Shown piece by piece: positions 19,034 to 27,111 of a DNA stretch of 64,000 bases (positions within the stretch are counted from its first letter, which is position 1; each line of letters starts with the position of its first letter). Made by a program: the position numbers and the translations under genes. The notes beneath the pieces were generated by a model. That model searched no databases, was not told the origin of the DNA, and saw only the letters and a program-made list of their open reading frames with translations. The stretch is from contig CAIRCN010000074.1 in assembly GCA_903877135.1 (NCBI GenBank), positions 1 to 64,000 on the forward strand, in the 5' to 3' direction. Origin of the DNA: an uncultured Opitutia bacterium. Lineage in GTDB: Bacteria; Verrucomicrobiota; Verrucomicrobiia; Opitutales; Opitutaceae.

Positions 19034-19196
19034 AGGCTGATGACGGGAGAAAACCCCATGCGCTCCACCGGCGCAACGCGGCTAGTGTCAAAAAAGTGCC
19101 AAAATTTGTAGCCGGCCTAGGTATCTGGCCGGTCGCAGCCGACCGGCGGACAGGCGGGGAATTGACAGGGCGCGCCGGCGCGGCGACTTTTGTCGC

Positions 19197-20300
19197 ATGT
19201 CCGCTTCTGACCATGCTCCGTTTGACTCTGTGGAATCGGCTCTCACCGACATCGCCGCCGGCCGCCTCATCATCGTGACCGACGATGAGGATCGGGAGAA
19301 CGAGGGCGACCTCATCATGGCGGCGTCGAAGGCCACGCCGGAAACCGTCAACATGATGATTCGCTACGGCAGCGGCATCGTGTGTGTGCCGACGGTGGAG
19401 CCGCAGTTGCGCCGTCTCGGCCTTGGGCCGATGGTGCAGCAGAACCGGGAGGTGCAGCGCACGGATTTCACGGTGAGCGTCGATGCCGCTGAGGGCGTGA
19501 CGACCGGCATCAGCGCCTACGACCGCACGCAGACGATCCGCCTCCTCGCCGATCCGGCGGCCCGGCCCGAGCAACTCGTCCAGCCGGGGCATGTGTTCCC
19601 GCTGCGCGCCAAGCCAGGCGGCGTGCTCGAACGCGCCGGCCACACCGAGGCGGCGGTAGATCTCGCCATTCTGGCCGGAATGCACCCGAGCGGTGTGCTC
19701 TGCGAGCTCCTCAACGACGATGGCACGGTCCAGCGGCTGCCGCAGCTGGTGGAGTTCAAGGCGCGGTTCGGCCTGCGGATGATTTCCATCGCCCAGCTCA
19801 TCGAATACCGCGCCAAGCGCGACCACCTCGTCGAGGAGGTTTGTGCGCGGCCGTTTTCGTCGGACTTCGGCGATTTCACCCTGCATGTGTTCCGTAGCAA
19901 GGTGGACAACCGCCACCACCTCGCGCTGGTCATGGGGACCATCGGCCCGGAGCCGACTTTGGTGCGCGTGCACAGCGAGAACCTGCTCAGCGATGTCTTT
20001 CGCCTGCGCGGTGTGGGCACGCCCCGCTCGCTCACGGCGGCGCTGGAGGTCGTCGCGCGGGCTGGTCGGGGCGTGGTGCTCTACATGGAGCACGCCAACG
20101 GCGGGGCGGAACTGATCAAACGCCTGACCGCCCAGCCGGGCGAGGCGCCCGCGCCGATGAGCCTGCGCGACTACGGCACCGGGGCGCAGATTCTCTCCGC
20201 CCTGGGCCTCGGCAAGATCCGGCTGCTGTCCAACAGCGCCCGCCGCCCGATCGGCCTCGATGGCTACGGGCTCGAGATCGTCGAGCAGGTGCCGCTCTGA
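19197..20300 (+). CDS. ribB: 3,4-dihydroxy-2-butanone-4-phosphate synthase with degenerate GTP cyclohydrolase II domain
   Basis: A 367-residue protein with a RibBA layout. Residues 1-205 are a full DHBP synthase: DDEDRENEGDL at 29-39 and RAGHTEAAVDLA at 146-157, making the four-carbon unit of riboflavin from ribulose 5-phosphate. The C-terminal half aligns with GTP cyclohydrolase II (LVRVHSENLLSDVF at 255-268) but lacks its essentials. The three zinc cysteines of HSEC...RCDCG are replaced (HSEN...RGVG), and the QEGRGIGL segment reads EHANGGAEL. The second activity is therefore probably lost, as in the RibBX variant. A separate ribA would be needed elsewhere. No FMN riboswitch is seen upstream. 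ribH follows after 55 bases. Confidence 0.88.
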   Translation: MSASDHAPFDSVESALTDIAAGRLIIVTDDEDRENEGDLIMAASKATPETVNMMIRYGSGIVCVPTVEPQLRRLGLGPMVQQNREVQRTDFTVSVDAAEGVTTGISAYDRTQTIRLLADPAARPEQLVQPGHVFPLRAKPGGVLERAGHTEAAVDLAILAGMHPSGVLCELLNDDGTVQRLPQLVEFKARFGLRMISIAQLIEYRAKRDHLVEEVCARPFSSDFGDFTLHVFRSKVDNRHHLALVMGTIGPEPTLVRVHSENLLSDVFRLRGVGTPRSLTAALEVVARAGRGVVLYMEHANGGAELIKRLTAQPGEAPAPMSLRDYGTGAQILSALGLGKIRLLSNSARRPIGLDGYGLEIVEQVPL

Positions 20301-20355
20301 TTTGGTGGTTGCGGTGGATTTTCATCCGCTTTCCGCTGTCAGGCTCCATTCAGAC

Positions 20356-20829
20356 ATGAGTCTCGCTGCTCCCCAGCCCACAGTCATCGACGGCGCCGGT
20401 TTTTCCTTCGGCGTCGTGGCGGCGCGCTTCAACGGCGAGTTGGTTGACGCCCTGCTGGCTCGCGTGCTCGCGGGTTTGCGGGCTGCTGGCGTTGCCGCAC
20501 GGAAGATCAAGGTGGTGCGCGTCCCCGGCTCGCATGAGGTGCCGTGGGCGGTGCAGACACTGGCGGTGCACGGTCGGCGCGACTGCGTCCTTGGCCTCGG
20601 CGTCCTGATCGGCGGCGACACCTCGCACCACGAGATGGTGGGGACCAGCGTGTCGCACGCGCTGCAACGCGTCGCCCTCGAAACCCGGACGCCGGTCATC
20701 AACGGCGTGATCGTCGCCAACACCCGCGCCCAGGCCGAGGCACGGTGCCGGGGTAGGATCGACCGCGGGGCGGAGTTTGCCGCCGCCGCGCTCGAGATGG
20801 CGGCGTTGAAAAGAAAGATTTTCCGATGA
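20356..20829 (+). CDS. ribH: 6,7-dimethyl-8-ribityllumazine synthase
   Basis: A 157-residue protein of the usual RibH length. FGVVAARFNGELVD opens the substrate-binding region, GSHEVPWA gives the phosphate/ribityl contact, and GGDTSHHEMV carries the catalytic-histidine region (the family consensus is GxTxHxxxV). It condenses the RibB product with the pyrimidine intermediate to form lumazine, normally in 60-mer or pentamer shells. ATG 20356 is chosen to match family length. Its stop overlaps the nusB start as ATGA, so translation is coupled. Confidence 0.93.
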   Translation: MSLAAPQPTVIDGAGFSFGVVAARFNGELVDALLARVLAGLRAAGVAARKIKVVRVPGSHEVPWAVQTLAVHGRRDCVLGLGVLIGGDTSHHEMVGTSVSHALQRVALETRTPVINGVIVANTRAQAEARCRGRIDRGAEFAAAALEMAALKRKIFR

Positions 20830-21269
20830 GCAAAGCCCAATTTGTCCAGCGGCGCGACGGCCGAGTAGCTGCCCTGCAATATCTCTTCGCTTGGAGCATG
20901 AACGTGCCGAAAAACATCGCCGAGGACCTGCGCGTTTTCTTCGAGAACATGGAGCAGCCCCGCGAGTATTATGCATTTGGCGAGGAGCTGATCCACGGCG
21001 TCATCGAGCACTGTGCGGACATCGATTCGCACATCAAGGGGCTCGCGCACAACTGGGAGTTCGAACGGATCGCCAAGATCGACCTCGCGATCCTGCGCGT
21101 GGCAATGTGCGAGATGATCCACCGCAAGGACATTCCGCCGGTCGTCTCGATCAACGAGGCGATCGACCTGTCGAAGCAGTTTTCCAACGCCGACTCGAAG
21201 CGCTTCATCAACGGCATCCTCGACCGGTTGAAGGACCAGCTCGGCCGGGACGCGCGGAAGGTGGAGTGA
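20826..21269 (+). CDS. nusB: Transcription antitermination factor NusB
   Basis: A 147-residue all-helical protein. RRDGRVAALQYLFAW at the N-terminus is the boxA RNA-binding arginine-rich start. IDLAILRVAMCEM and PPVVSINEAIDLSKQFS followed by KRFINGILD are the conserved NusB core. It acts with NusE, NusA and NusG on rRNA operons. It sits in the common ribH-nusB order, overlaps ribH by 4 bases, and touches ftsY (TGATG). Confidence 0.95.
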   Translation: MSKAQFVQRRDGRVAALQYLFAWSMNVPKNIAEDLRVFFENMEQPREYYAFGEELIHGVIEHCADIDSHIKGLAHNWEFERIAKIDLAILRVAMCEMIHRKDIPPVVSINEAIDLSKQFSNADSKRFINGILDRLKDQLGRDARKVE

Positions 21270-22189
21270 TGTTCGGGCTGTTCAAGAAGTTCAAGGACGG
21301 CTTCGCGAAGACGGTCACCGCGATCGCGGCCAAGACCCACGGGCTGTTCGGCGCCAGAATAATCGACGCCTCGTCGCTCGAAACACTCGAGGAGGCGCTC
21401 TACACCGCCGACTTTGGCGTCGAGACGACCGAGGAGATTCTTGCGGAAATCAAGACTGCCTACAAAAAGGACGCGACGCTGCATGGCCAGCAGGCTGCAG
21501 CCATCGGCGCGGCGGTGCTGAAGCGGGCTCTTGCCGGCGCGGAAGGCGATCTAAGGCCGGCCGCAAGTGCCCCGACGGTCATAGCGATGATCGGAGTCAA
21601 TGGCTCGGGCAAGACGACGACCGCGGCGAAGCTCGCCTGGCGGCTCAAGCAAGATGGCAAAACCGTCACGCTTGCGGCGTGCGACACATTTCGCGCCGCC
21701 GCCGTCGAGCAGCTCAAGACTTGGGCGATCCGGCTCGACCTCGAAATCGTCGCCAGCCACACGGGCGCGGATTCGGCGTCTGTGGCGTTCGACGCATGGC
21801 AGGCGGCGAAGTCACGCGGGCGCGACTACCTGATCGTGGACACCGCGGGCCGGCTCCACACGAAGAGCAACCTGATGGAGGAGCTGGCGAAAATCCGCCG
21901 CGTGCTCCAGAAGCACGACCCGACGGCGCCGCAGCACCGCTGGCTCGTGGTCGATGGTTCGCTCGGCAGCAACTCTATCGAGCAGGCCCGGGTGTTTCAC
22001 CAGAGTTTCGGGCTCACCGGGCTCGTGGTGACGAAGCTCGATGGCACAAGCCGGGGCGGCGCGCTGGTCGGCATCTGGCGGCAGTTGAAGCTGCCGATCT
22101 ACTTCCTCGGGCTCGGCGAACAGGCTGAGGATTTGCAGCCGTTCAGCGTGGACAACTACGTGAAAGCGGTCTTCGGACTCGAAGATTGA
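21269..22189 (+). CDS. ftsY: Signal recognition particle receptor FtsY
   Basis: A 306-residue SRP-type GTPase comprising the NG domain with a short N-terminal extension and no long acidic A domain. The P-loop is GVNGSGKTTT at 109-118. DTFRAAAVEQL is the insertion-box region, DTAGRLHTKSNLMEEL the G3 region, and TKLDGTSRGG G4 plus the closing loop. The DGSLGSNSIEQA stretch replaces the commoner DATTGQNA. FtsY docks ribosome-SRP complexes at the membrane. The start at 21269 shares its first base with the nusB stop. It converges with a TonB receptor (17-base gap). Confidence 0.94.
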   Translation: MFGLFKKFKDGFAKTVTAIAAKTHGLFGARIIDASSLETLEEALYTADFGVETTEEILAEIKTAYKKDATLHGQQAAAIGAAVLKRALAGAEGDLRPAASAPTVIAMIGVNGSGKTTTAAKLAWRLKQDGKTVTLAACDTFRAAAVEQLKTWAIRLDLEIVASHTGADSASVAFDAWQAAKSRGRDYLIVDTAGRLHTKSNLMEELAKIRRVLQKHDPTAPQHRWLVVDGSLGSNSIEQARVFHQSFGLTGLVVTKLDGTSRGGALVGIWRQLKLPIYFLGLGEQAEDLQPFSVDNYVKAVFGLED

Positions 22190-22206
22190 ACCGGGGCGGC
22201 CCCGAC

Positions 22207-24327
22207 TCAAAATGTCCACGAGAGTCCGCCGAAGAGCGAGCGCCGGGCGCCGTATTGCGCGGCGCTGACTCCGATGCCTGAGCCGTCGCGGAGCGCGTAA
22301 ACATCGTCGAAGGCGTTCACAACTTCGAGCCGCGCGCGCAGTTTCCGGTGGTGCGCCAGCCCGAAGGTGTGCTCTAAGCCGAGGTTGAGCGGCTGGTAGG
22401 CGGGGAGCTTGCCGGTGTTGGCAAAACCGCGCCGCAGGCCGCTGCCATAGAGCATGTCGGCGTAAAGCAGATTGTGCCGCCAGTTGTAGGAGACGCCGGC
22501 GGAGGCCGTGACGGTCTGGTCGTGATCGAGGTGCACGTCGTTCATTGCGATGTAGGTGAGTTCGGCGGGAACGAACTGAAATTCGCCGCTGGTGATTGTG
22601 TTCGCCACCGCCAGGCTGAGGGCGAGGTTGGCATAGGCGCTGAAGCCGCTGGCGGTGTAATTGGTGGTCAACTCCGCGCCATAGACGCGGCCGGTGCGGT
22701 AGTTGAACGGCGCGAAAATCAGCGCCTGGCCAAACTGGCCCTCGTCGAGGAGATCCCGGCTGGCTTTGTAGTAACTGTCTAATCCGAGCGAGAGGGCGGA
22801 AGAGACTTGGTGGGTGATGCCGGCGTCGAAGTAGTTCGCGCGCTCCGCCCGCACCGGCGAGCTGGTGGTGCTCGCGGGTGCGTTCGTAGTGCCGGCGAAC
22901 TGGGCGATGTCGCCCGTCTGCACGAGTTCTAGCGGCGGAGGCGTGAAGTAGCGCGCATAACCCATGTGCAGGCTCGAGGACTCGCCAATTTGATAAACGG
23001 CGTTCACCCGCGGGCTGAGCTGGCCCTCGCGGGAGTAGGCGGCGACGCGATCGGCGCGCGCGCCGTAATTGATTGTCAGGCAGTCGGTGACTTTCCACTC
23101 ATCCTGTAGGTAAACGCCGCCGGTGAGCGCGCGCTTTTGCTGGTCACCAGCAATGGTGATGGGCACGTCGGAGGTCTGGTTGCCGGTGGCGTCCGCCGCG
23201 AACACCGCCGTGGCGGTCTTGGTCGTGGCGTGGTCGGAGGTGACAATGGCGCCGGCCCGCAGGGTGTGGTTCGCCGCAACGCTCCAACGGCTGTCGATTT
23301 CGAAGCCGTCGGACGTCACGCTGCGGTTCACATCGCTCGACACGCCGTTGAAAATAAGGTCGCCGGCGGGATCGGGCATGTAATGCACGCCGCTCGTGCG
23401 CACGAAGGCGGCGGCCTGCAGGTTGAAATTGCCGGCGGACTTCTGCCAGGCGACGACGGCGTAGGTGGAGTCCTCGCGCTGGTTCTCGTCCAGCGTGGCG
23501 GAGTCGGCGGGCTCCGCGCCGTGCAGCGCAAACACCGCGGGCAGGCCCGGGTTGTCGGGAATCTGAAAATGGGAATCCGAACCGCTGACGATCAGGTTGA
23601 GCCGGCTCGTCGGGTCGAGCAGCAGCGAGAAATAGCCGAAGGCCTTGAACTGGAGCGTGCGGTCATGGAGCGCCGTTGGGCTGGCGGTGGGGTTTTCAAT
23701 GCCAAGGTCGTTCTTGTCGTAGTTGGCGCTCACATAGTAGGTGGCGTTGCCGGAGGCGCCGCCGGTCTCGAGGCTGGGCCGCACGGTGTCGTGGGCGCCG
23801 CCGTAGAGCGAAAACGCCGTGGAGTTATCGATGTCGCCGCCCTTGGTATGGATGTCCACGACGCCCGAGGTGCGGTAGCCGTATTGGGCGGGCAGGGAGC
23901 CGGTCAGCACCTGCATCGTGTTTACGAATCGCGAGTCGAGCTCTTGGCCGAAACCGGAAATGCCCTCGGGGAGCAGCACGTCGTTGATGCGGTATTGGAG
24001 GTTGGCGTGCTCGCCACGCAGGTGGACCTGGCCGAATGAATCCTGCGCGACGCCGGGGATGCGCAGCAGCACCTGGTTAAACGTCGCATCGGCGCCTTGC
24101 GGCAGTGCCGTGATTTGGACCGCGGTCAACTGGTAGGACGAGGCGCCGAGCGCAGGCACGATGTCCTCGCGGGCGCGGTCGAGTCGGTCGGAGACGACGA
24201 AGGGCTCGAGTTTGACGACGGCCGCAGTATCGGGGACGGCCGGTTCAGCGGGCGGCGGTGAAGTTTGGGCACGTAGCAAAACCGCGGAGAATAGAAGATA
24301 GATGGAAAGATGGCTGAGAAAGTGCAT
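22207..24327 (-). CDS. TonB-dependent outer-membrane receptor (metal-module candidate)
   Basis: A 706-residue protein with a signal peptide (MHFLSHLSIYLLFSAVLL) and a plug domain with ALPQGADATFNQVLLRIPGV and VHLRGEHANLQYRINDVLLPEG, then a beta-barrel ending in an aromatic F (SLFGGLSWTF), as required for outer-membrane insertion. The substrate cannot be read directly. The gene lies in a block with two COG0523 metal-chaperone GTPases and a His/Cys-bearing membrane protein, which favours a metal or metallophore. An upstream small gene shares its direction. No cobalamin riboswitch is visible. Confidence 0.85.
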   Translation of the reverse strand: MHFLSHLSIYLLFSAVLLRAQTSPPPAEPAVPDTAAVVKLEPFVVSDRLDRAREDIVPALGASSYQLTAVQITALPQGADATFNQVLLRIPGVAQDSFGQVHLRGEHANLQYRINDVLLPEGISGFGQELDSRFVNTMQVLTGSLPAQYGYRTSGVVDIHTKGGDIDNSTAFSLYGGAHDTVRPSLETGGASGNATYYVSANYDKNDLGIENPTASPTALHDRTLQFKAFGYFSLLLDPTSRLNLIVSGSDSHFQIPDNPGLPAVFALHGAEPADSATLDENQREDSTYAVVAWQKSAGNFNLQAAAFVRTSGVHYMPDPAGDLIFNGVSSDVNRSVTSDGFEIDSRWSVAANHTLRAGAIVTSDHATTKTATAVFAADATGNQTSDVPITIAGDQQKRALTGGVYLQDEWKVTDCLTINYGARADRVAAYSREGQLSPRVNAVYQIGESSSLHMGYARYFTPPPLELVQTGDIAQFAGTTNAPASTTSSPVRAERANYFDAGITHQVSSALSLGLDSYYKASRDLLDEGQFGQALIFAPFNYRTGRVYGAELTTNYTASGFSAYANLALSLAVANTITSGEFQFVPAELTYIAMNDVHLDHDQTVTASAGVSYNWRHNLLYADMLYGSGLRRGFANTGKLPAYQPLNLGLEHTFGLAHHRKLRARLEVVNAFDDVYALRDGSGIGVSAAQYGARRSLFGGLSWTF

Positions 24328-24387
24328 GCTGAGGCGGAGTTAACGTATGGATACTCCGTCCACGCGAAGGTGCGGAACGGATCAAAT

Positions 24388-24407
24388 CCCGCGCAAAACC
24401 GCGCGGG
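24388..24407. other. GC-rich hairpin between two co-directional genes
   Basis: cccgcgc and gcgcggg form a perfect 7-base stem around a 6-base loop, between the small membrane gene and the TonB receptor. There is no U-run on the minus strand, so a classical terminator is unlikely. It may modulate read-through or mRNA stability. Confidence 0.35.
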
Positions 24408-24424
24408 CGTGGAAACAAACGGAC

Positions 24425-24739
24425 TCAGCCCACTGGTGGCCCGCGCTCTGGCTGACGGAGGTAGCGGGGCAATGCCAGAAGAATTTCCGCGACCGAGACA
24501 CCCGGGCGTACGTGCCAGACGGCGGCGCCAGCGGCCACGCAGACAGCCCCGACCGCGAGGGCCACACCACTCGCATAGAGCACGACCGCACACTCATGCG
24601 ATTCCTGATCGGAATCGCTGTGCAGCCAGTGGTGAAGCTCCGGGCTGGCCGCCAGAACCGTCAGGAGCAGCACGAGCGCGGCACTACCTGCGGCCAGAAA
24701 CTGGCGGAGGCGCGGAGTGGCGGTTTGGCGAGCGGGCAT
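24425..24739 (-). CDS. Small His/Cys-containing membrane protein
   Basis: A 104-residue protein with two hydrophobic helices. Between them is a polar loop with HHWLHSDSDQESHEC, a string of His, Asp and Cys typical of metal handling and reminiscent of DUF2946-like proteins found beside TonB metal receptors. It is the first gene of a probable two-gene unit with the receptor 97 bases downstream and is divergent from a COG0523 gene. A direct metal role is inferred from loop composition and neighbours. Confidence 0.6.
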   Translation of the reverse strand: MPARQTATPRLRQFLAAGSAALVLLLTVLAASPELHHWLHSDSDQESHECAVVLYASGVALAVGAVCVAAGAAVWHVRPGVSVAEILLALPRYLRQPERGPPVG

Positions 24740-24835
24740 GCAGAGGGAACGGAAGCCACTAAACCGCTTCCGTCAAGTAGCGCGAACGCAGGCTTCCCGC
24801 CGCGCCGGAAACCGGTAGGTTTACCCTCACACCGC
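24740..24835. promoter_or_regulatory. Divergent promoter region of the metal module
   Basis: The 96 bases between the two divergent starts contain an inverted repeat, cggaag (24750-24755) and cttccg (24767-24772). Such a position suits a shared operator (for example Zur or Fur), but it does not match a consensus I can name. Confidence 0.35.
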
Positions 24836-26011
24836 ATGTCCATCGCTTCCACCTCGCTTCCTCCCGTCACCGTGCTCTCCGGCTTCCTCGGCGCAGGAAA
24901 GACTACTTTACTCAACCACCTCGTGGCGCAGGCCGCGGGCCGCCGTCTGGCGCTGGTGGTCAACGACGTGGCGGCGATCAACATCGATGCGCAGGTCGTC
25001 GCCCAGCAGTCCGCGGCGCTCGCACGGGATGGCGGCAGCAGGCGCATCGTGCAACTCGGGCGCGGCTGCGTGTGTTGCTCAATCCGCGATGAGCTGGGCG
25101 AAACGCTCGCCGAACTGTGTGCGACCGGCAGCTACGACCATGTGATCATCGAGGGCAGCGGTGTCGCTGATCCGCGGAGCATCGCGCGGCTGTTCACGCA
25201 GCGCAATGCCTTCGGAAAGAGCTTGGGTCAGTTTGCGCGTTTGAACGCGCTGGTGACGGTGGTCGATGCCGCGGAATTTCTCCGGCGCTGGGATGGCCGG
25301 CCACCGGAGGGCGAGACCCGTGCGCCGGGCGAACCCAAACCGGTATTCGAGTTGCTGGTCGAGCAGATCGAATGCGCCGACCTGCTCGTCCTGAACAAGT
25401 GTGATTTGATTTCGCCCGGGGATGCGGAGCGCGCTGAGGCAGTGCTGAGCGGCTTCAATGCGCGGGCCGAGATCCACCGTGCCGAACGCGGCCAGCTGCC
25501 GGTCGAACTGTTGCTCGACCGTGTGCGATTCGAGGCAGAGAAGACGATGCGCGGCGCGCGCTGGGTGCGGCTGCTGGACGAGGTCACTGCGGGCACAACC
25601 GGCAAGATGGTGGCGCGGCGCGTCGAGCCGGCGCATGAGCTGGCGTTCGGGATTCGCAGCGCGGTTTTCACGGCGAGGCGGGCCATGCGGCGCGCGGAGT
25701 TCGAGGCGGCCGTGGACCGGCTGGCCCCGTCGCTGTTGCGGGCGAAAGGATTTTTCTGGCTTGCAGAGCAACCCGACAACATCGGCTTCCTCTCGGTCGC
25801 GGGCGGATCGGTGCGTTATGATTTTGTCGGCACCTGGGCGGCGGCGTTGCTGGAACGGGGCATTATCAGCCGGGCCGAGATCCCTGCCGCCGCCCAAGCC
25901 TGCTGGGTCGAGCCGAAAGGTGACCGCCGGCAGGAACTCGTCTTCATCGGCGTCGGGCTCGATAATACGGCATTGCAGACGGAGTTGGAGTGCTGTTTGG
26001 CCGTGCCCTGA
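24836..26011 (+). CDS. COG0523/CobW-family metal-chaperone GTPase
   Basis: A 391-residue G3E GTPase. Walker A is GFLGAGKTT at 16-24. The metal-binding CxCC lies in GCVCCS at 77-82, and an NKCD motif gives guanine specificity. The CobW C-terminal domain follows (FGIRSAVFTARRAM; LFWL-like segment GFFWLAEQPDN). Members deliver zinc, cobalt or other metals to enzymes, often under metal starvation. It starts at ATG 24836, divergent from the His/Cys membrane protein and TonB receptor, which suggests a shared metal response. It belongs to a different subgroup from the copy at 30939 (VNDVAAINID here, [10 protein letters not shown] there). Confidence 0.88.
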   Translation: MSIASTSLPPVTVLSGFLGAGKTTLLNHLVAQAAGRRLALVVNDVAAINIDAQVVAQQSAALARDGGSRRIVQLGRGCVCCSIRDELGETLAELCATGSYDHVIIEGSGVADPRSIARLFTQRNAFGKSLGQFARLNALVTVVDAAEFLRRWDGRPPEGETRAPGEPKPVFELLVEQIECADLLVLNKCDLISPGDAERAEAVLSGFNARAEIHRAERGQLPVELLLDRVRFEAEKTMRGARWVRLLDEVTAGTTGKMVARRVEPAHELAFGIRSAVFTARRAMRRAEFEAAVDRLAPSLLRAKGFFWLAEQPDNIGFLSVAGGSVRYDFVGTWAAALLERGIISRAEIPAAAQACWVEPKGDRRQELVFIGVGLDNTALQTELECCLAVP

Positions 26012-26034
26012 CAGGCGCCGAAAATTTAGGAGAA

Positions 26035-27111
26035 ATGATGAAACTGAATCTGCGCAGTGGCGTCGAACTTCCTGTGTCACCGAATTACTCGTTCCGTCCG
26101 ATCCGTAACTGCAAGCGCTGGCTCTTGCTGGCCATTTTCGCGGCGCTGCCCGCCGCAGTGTGTCTTGCCGACGCGGAGCCGCAGCCGGTCAAATTGGATG
26201 AGCTGGTCTACAAAGACGGAGACCGGGTGCGAGGCCATCTTGTGAGCCGGGATGAGCAAATGATCTTGTTTGAGTCCGCGCGATTCGGGTTGCTGCGGGT
26301 TCCAGCCACCGATGCCAAGGTTATGCTGGCCAATCCTCAGCCGTCTGCATCAGGTCCAGCGCCGGCTGCGCCCGAATTCGATAATGAGGCCGAATGGCTG
26401 CTGGCCGAACTCTCTCCGCGGGCACTGGCGCGTTCGCTCAAGGAATTCTTCGGCCCGTGGCACGGGCGGGTTGCGTTTTCTACGGAACTCGTGGCCGAAA
26501 CCAACAACAGCAACATTGTCTCGCTCGATACCAACTTGAAGCGCAAATGGACCAGCGACGAGGTGCAACTCACAGCGCGCTACGACTACAACGATACGAA
26601 TAATGTCGTGACCACCGACACGGTGAAGGCGCTGGGCTCGTGGAGGCACGATTTTAACAAATGGCGGTTTGCCCAATACGTGACGACGCTTGAGTGGGAT
26701 CAAGCCAGCAAACTTAACGGCCTGCCCAACGACTACGTGCTGCTGCAGCAGGAGGTCGGTGTGGGTTTTAACCTGCTGGTGAAGCCGACCCGCAAAATCC
26801 GCGTCGGTGTGGCGGCCGATTTGTTCGATATCTGGAACTCGGCGCCCACACCTGCGCACAATTCACGCGCGGCGACTTCGGTGTTCGAGGAAGTTGATTT
26901 CACTTTGCCTTGGCGGATGACGCTTTCCCAGCGCGGGGTGGGCTATCTTGTGCCTGGCAGACCCGCTGGCTGGGAGAACCGGGTCGAGTTGAACAAGAAG
27001 CTGACCGAAACGTTTAGTGTCTCGATCAAGGATGAAATCCGGCGCAACAGCCCCGACGGCAGCGCGCAGAACTATTCGCGGTTGAAACTGCTTTTCGGAC
27101 TGGATTTCTGA
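26035..27111 (+). CDS. DUF481-like outer-membrane beta-barrel protein
   Basis: A 358-residue protein with an AGGAG ribosome site before tandem ATGs at 26035 and 26038. A signal-anchor stretch (RWLLLAIFAALPAAVCLADA) is followed by a short domain with VYKDGDRVRGHLVSRDEQMILFES, the SH3-like region common at the front of DUF481 proteins. The remainder alternates polar and aromatic residues as barrel strands (WRHDFNKWRFAQYVTTLEWD) and ends in LLFGLDF. DUF481 proteins are outer-membrane barrels of unknown substrate. Its last 40 bases overlap the convergent gene at 27072. Confidence 0.75.
   Translation: MMKLNLRSGVELPVSPNYSFRPIRNCKRWLLLAIFAALPAAVCLADAEPQPVKLDELVYKDGDRVRGHLVSRDEQMILFESARFGLLRVPATDAKVMLANPQPSASGPAPAAPEFDNEAEWLLAELSPRALARSLKEFFGPWHGRVAFSTELVAETNNSNIVSLDTNLKRKWTSDEVQLTARYDYNDTNNVVTTDTVKALGSWRHDFNKWRFAQYVTTLEWDQASKLNGLPNDYVLLQQEVGVGFNLLVKPTRKIRVGVAADLFDIWNSAPTPAHNSRAATSVFEEVDFTLPWRMTLSQRGVGYLVPGRPAGWENRVELNKKLTETFSVSIKDEIRRNSPDGSAQNYSRLKLLFGLDF

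Noticed and set aside
19034-19196. Possible FMN riboswitch before ribB
   Set aside because: None of the conserved RFN-element blocks is apparent in the 163-base gap.
19197-20300. Naming the gene as a bifunctional RibBA
   Set aside because: The GTP cyclohydrolase II half lacks the zinc cysteines and arginine-loop residues, so only the RibB activity is supported.
24328-24424. Possible cobalamin riboswitch before the TonB receptor
   Set aside because: Too short and lacks the B12-box sequence; only a simple hairpin is present.
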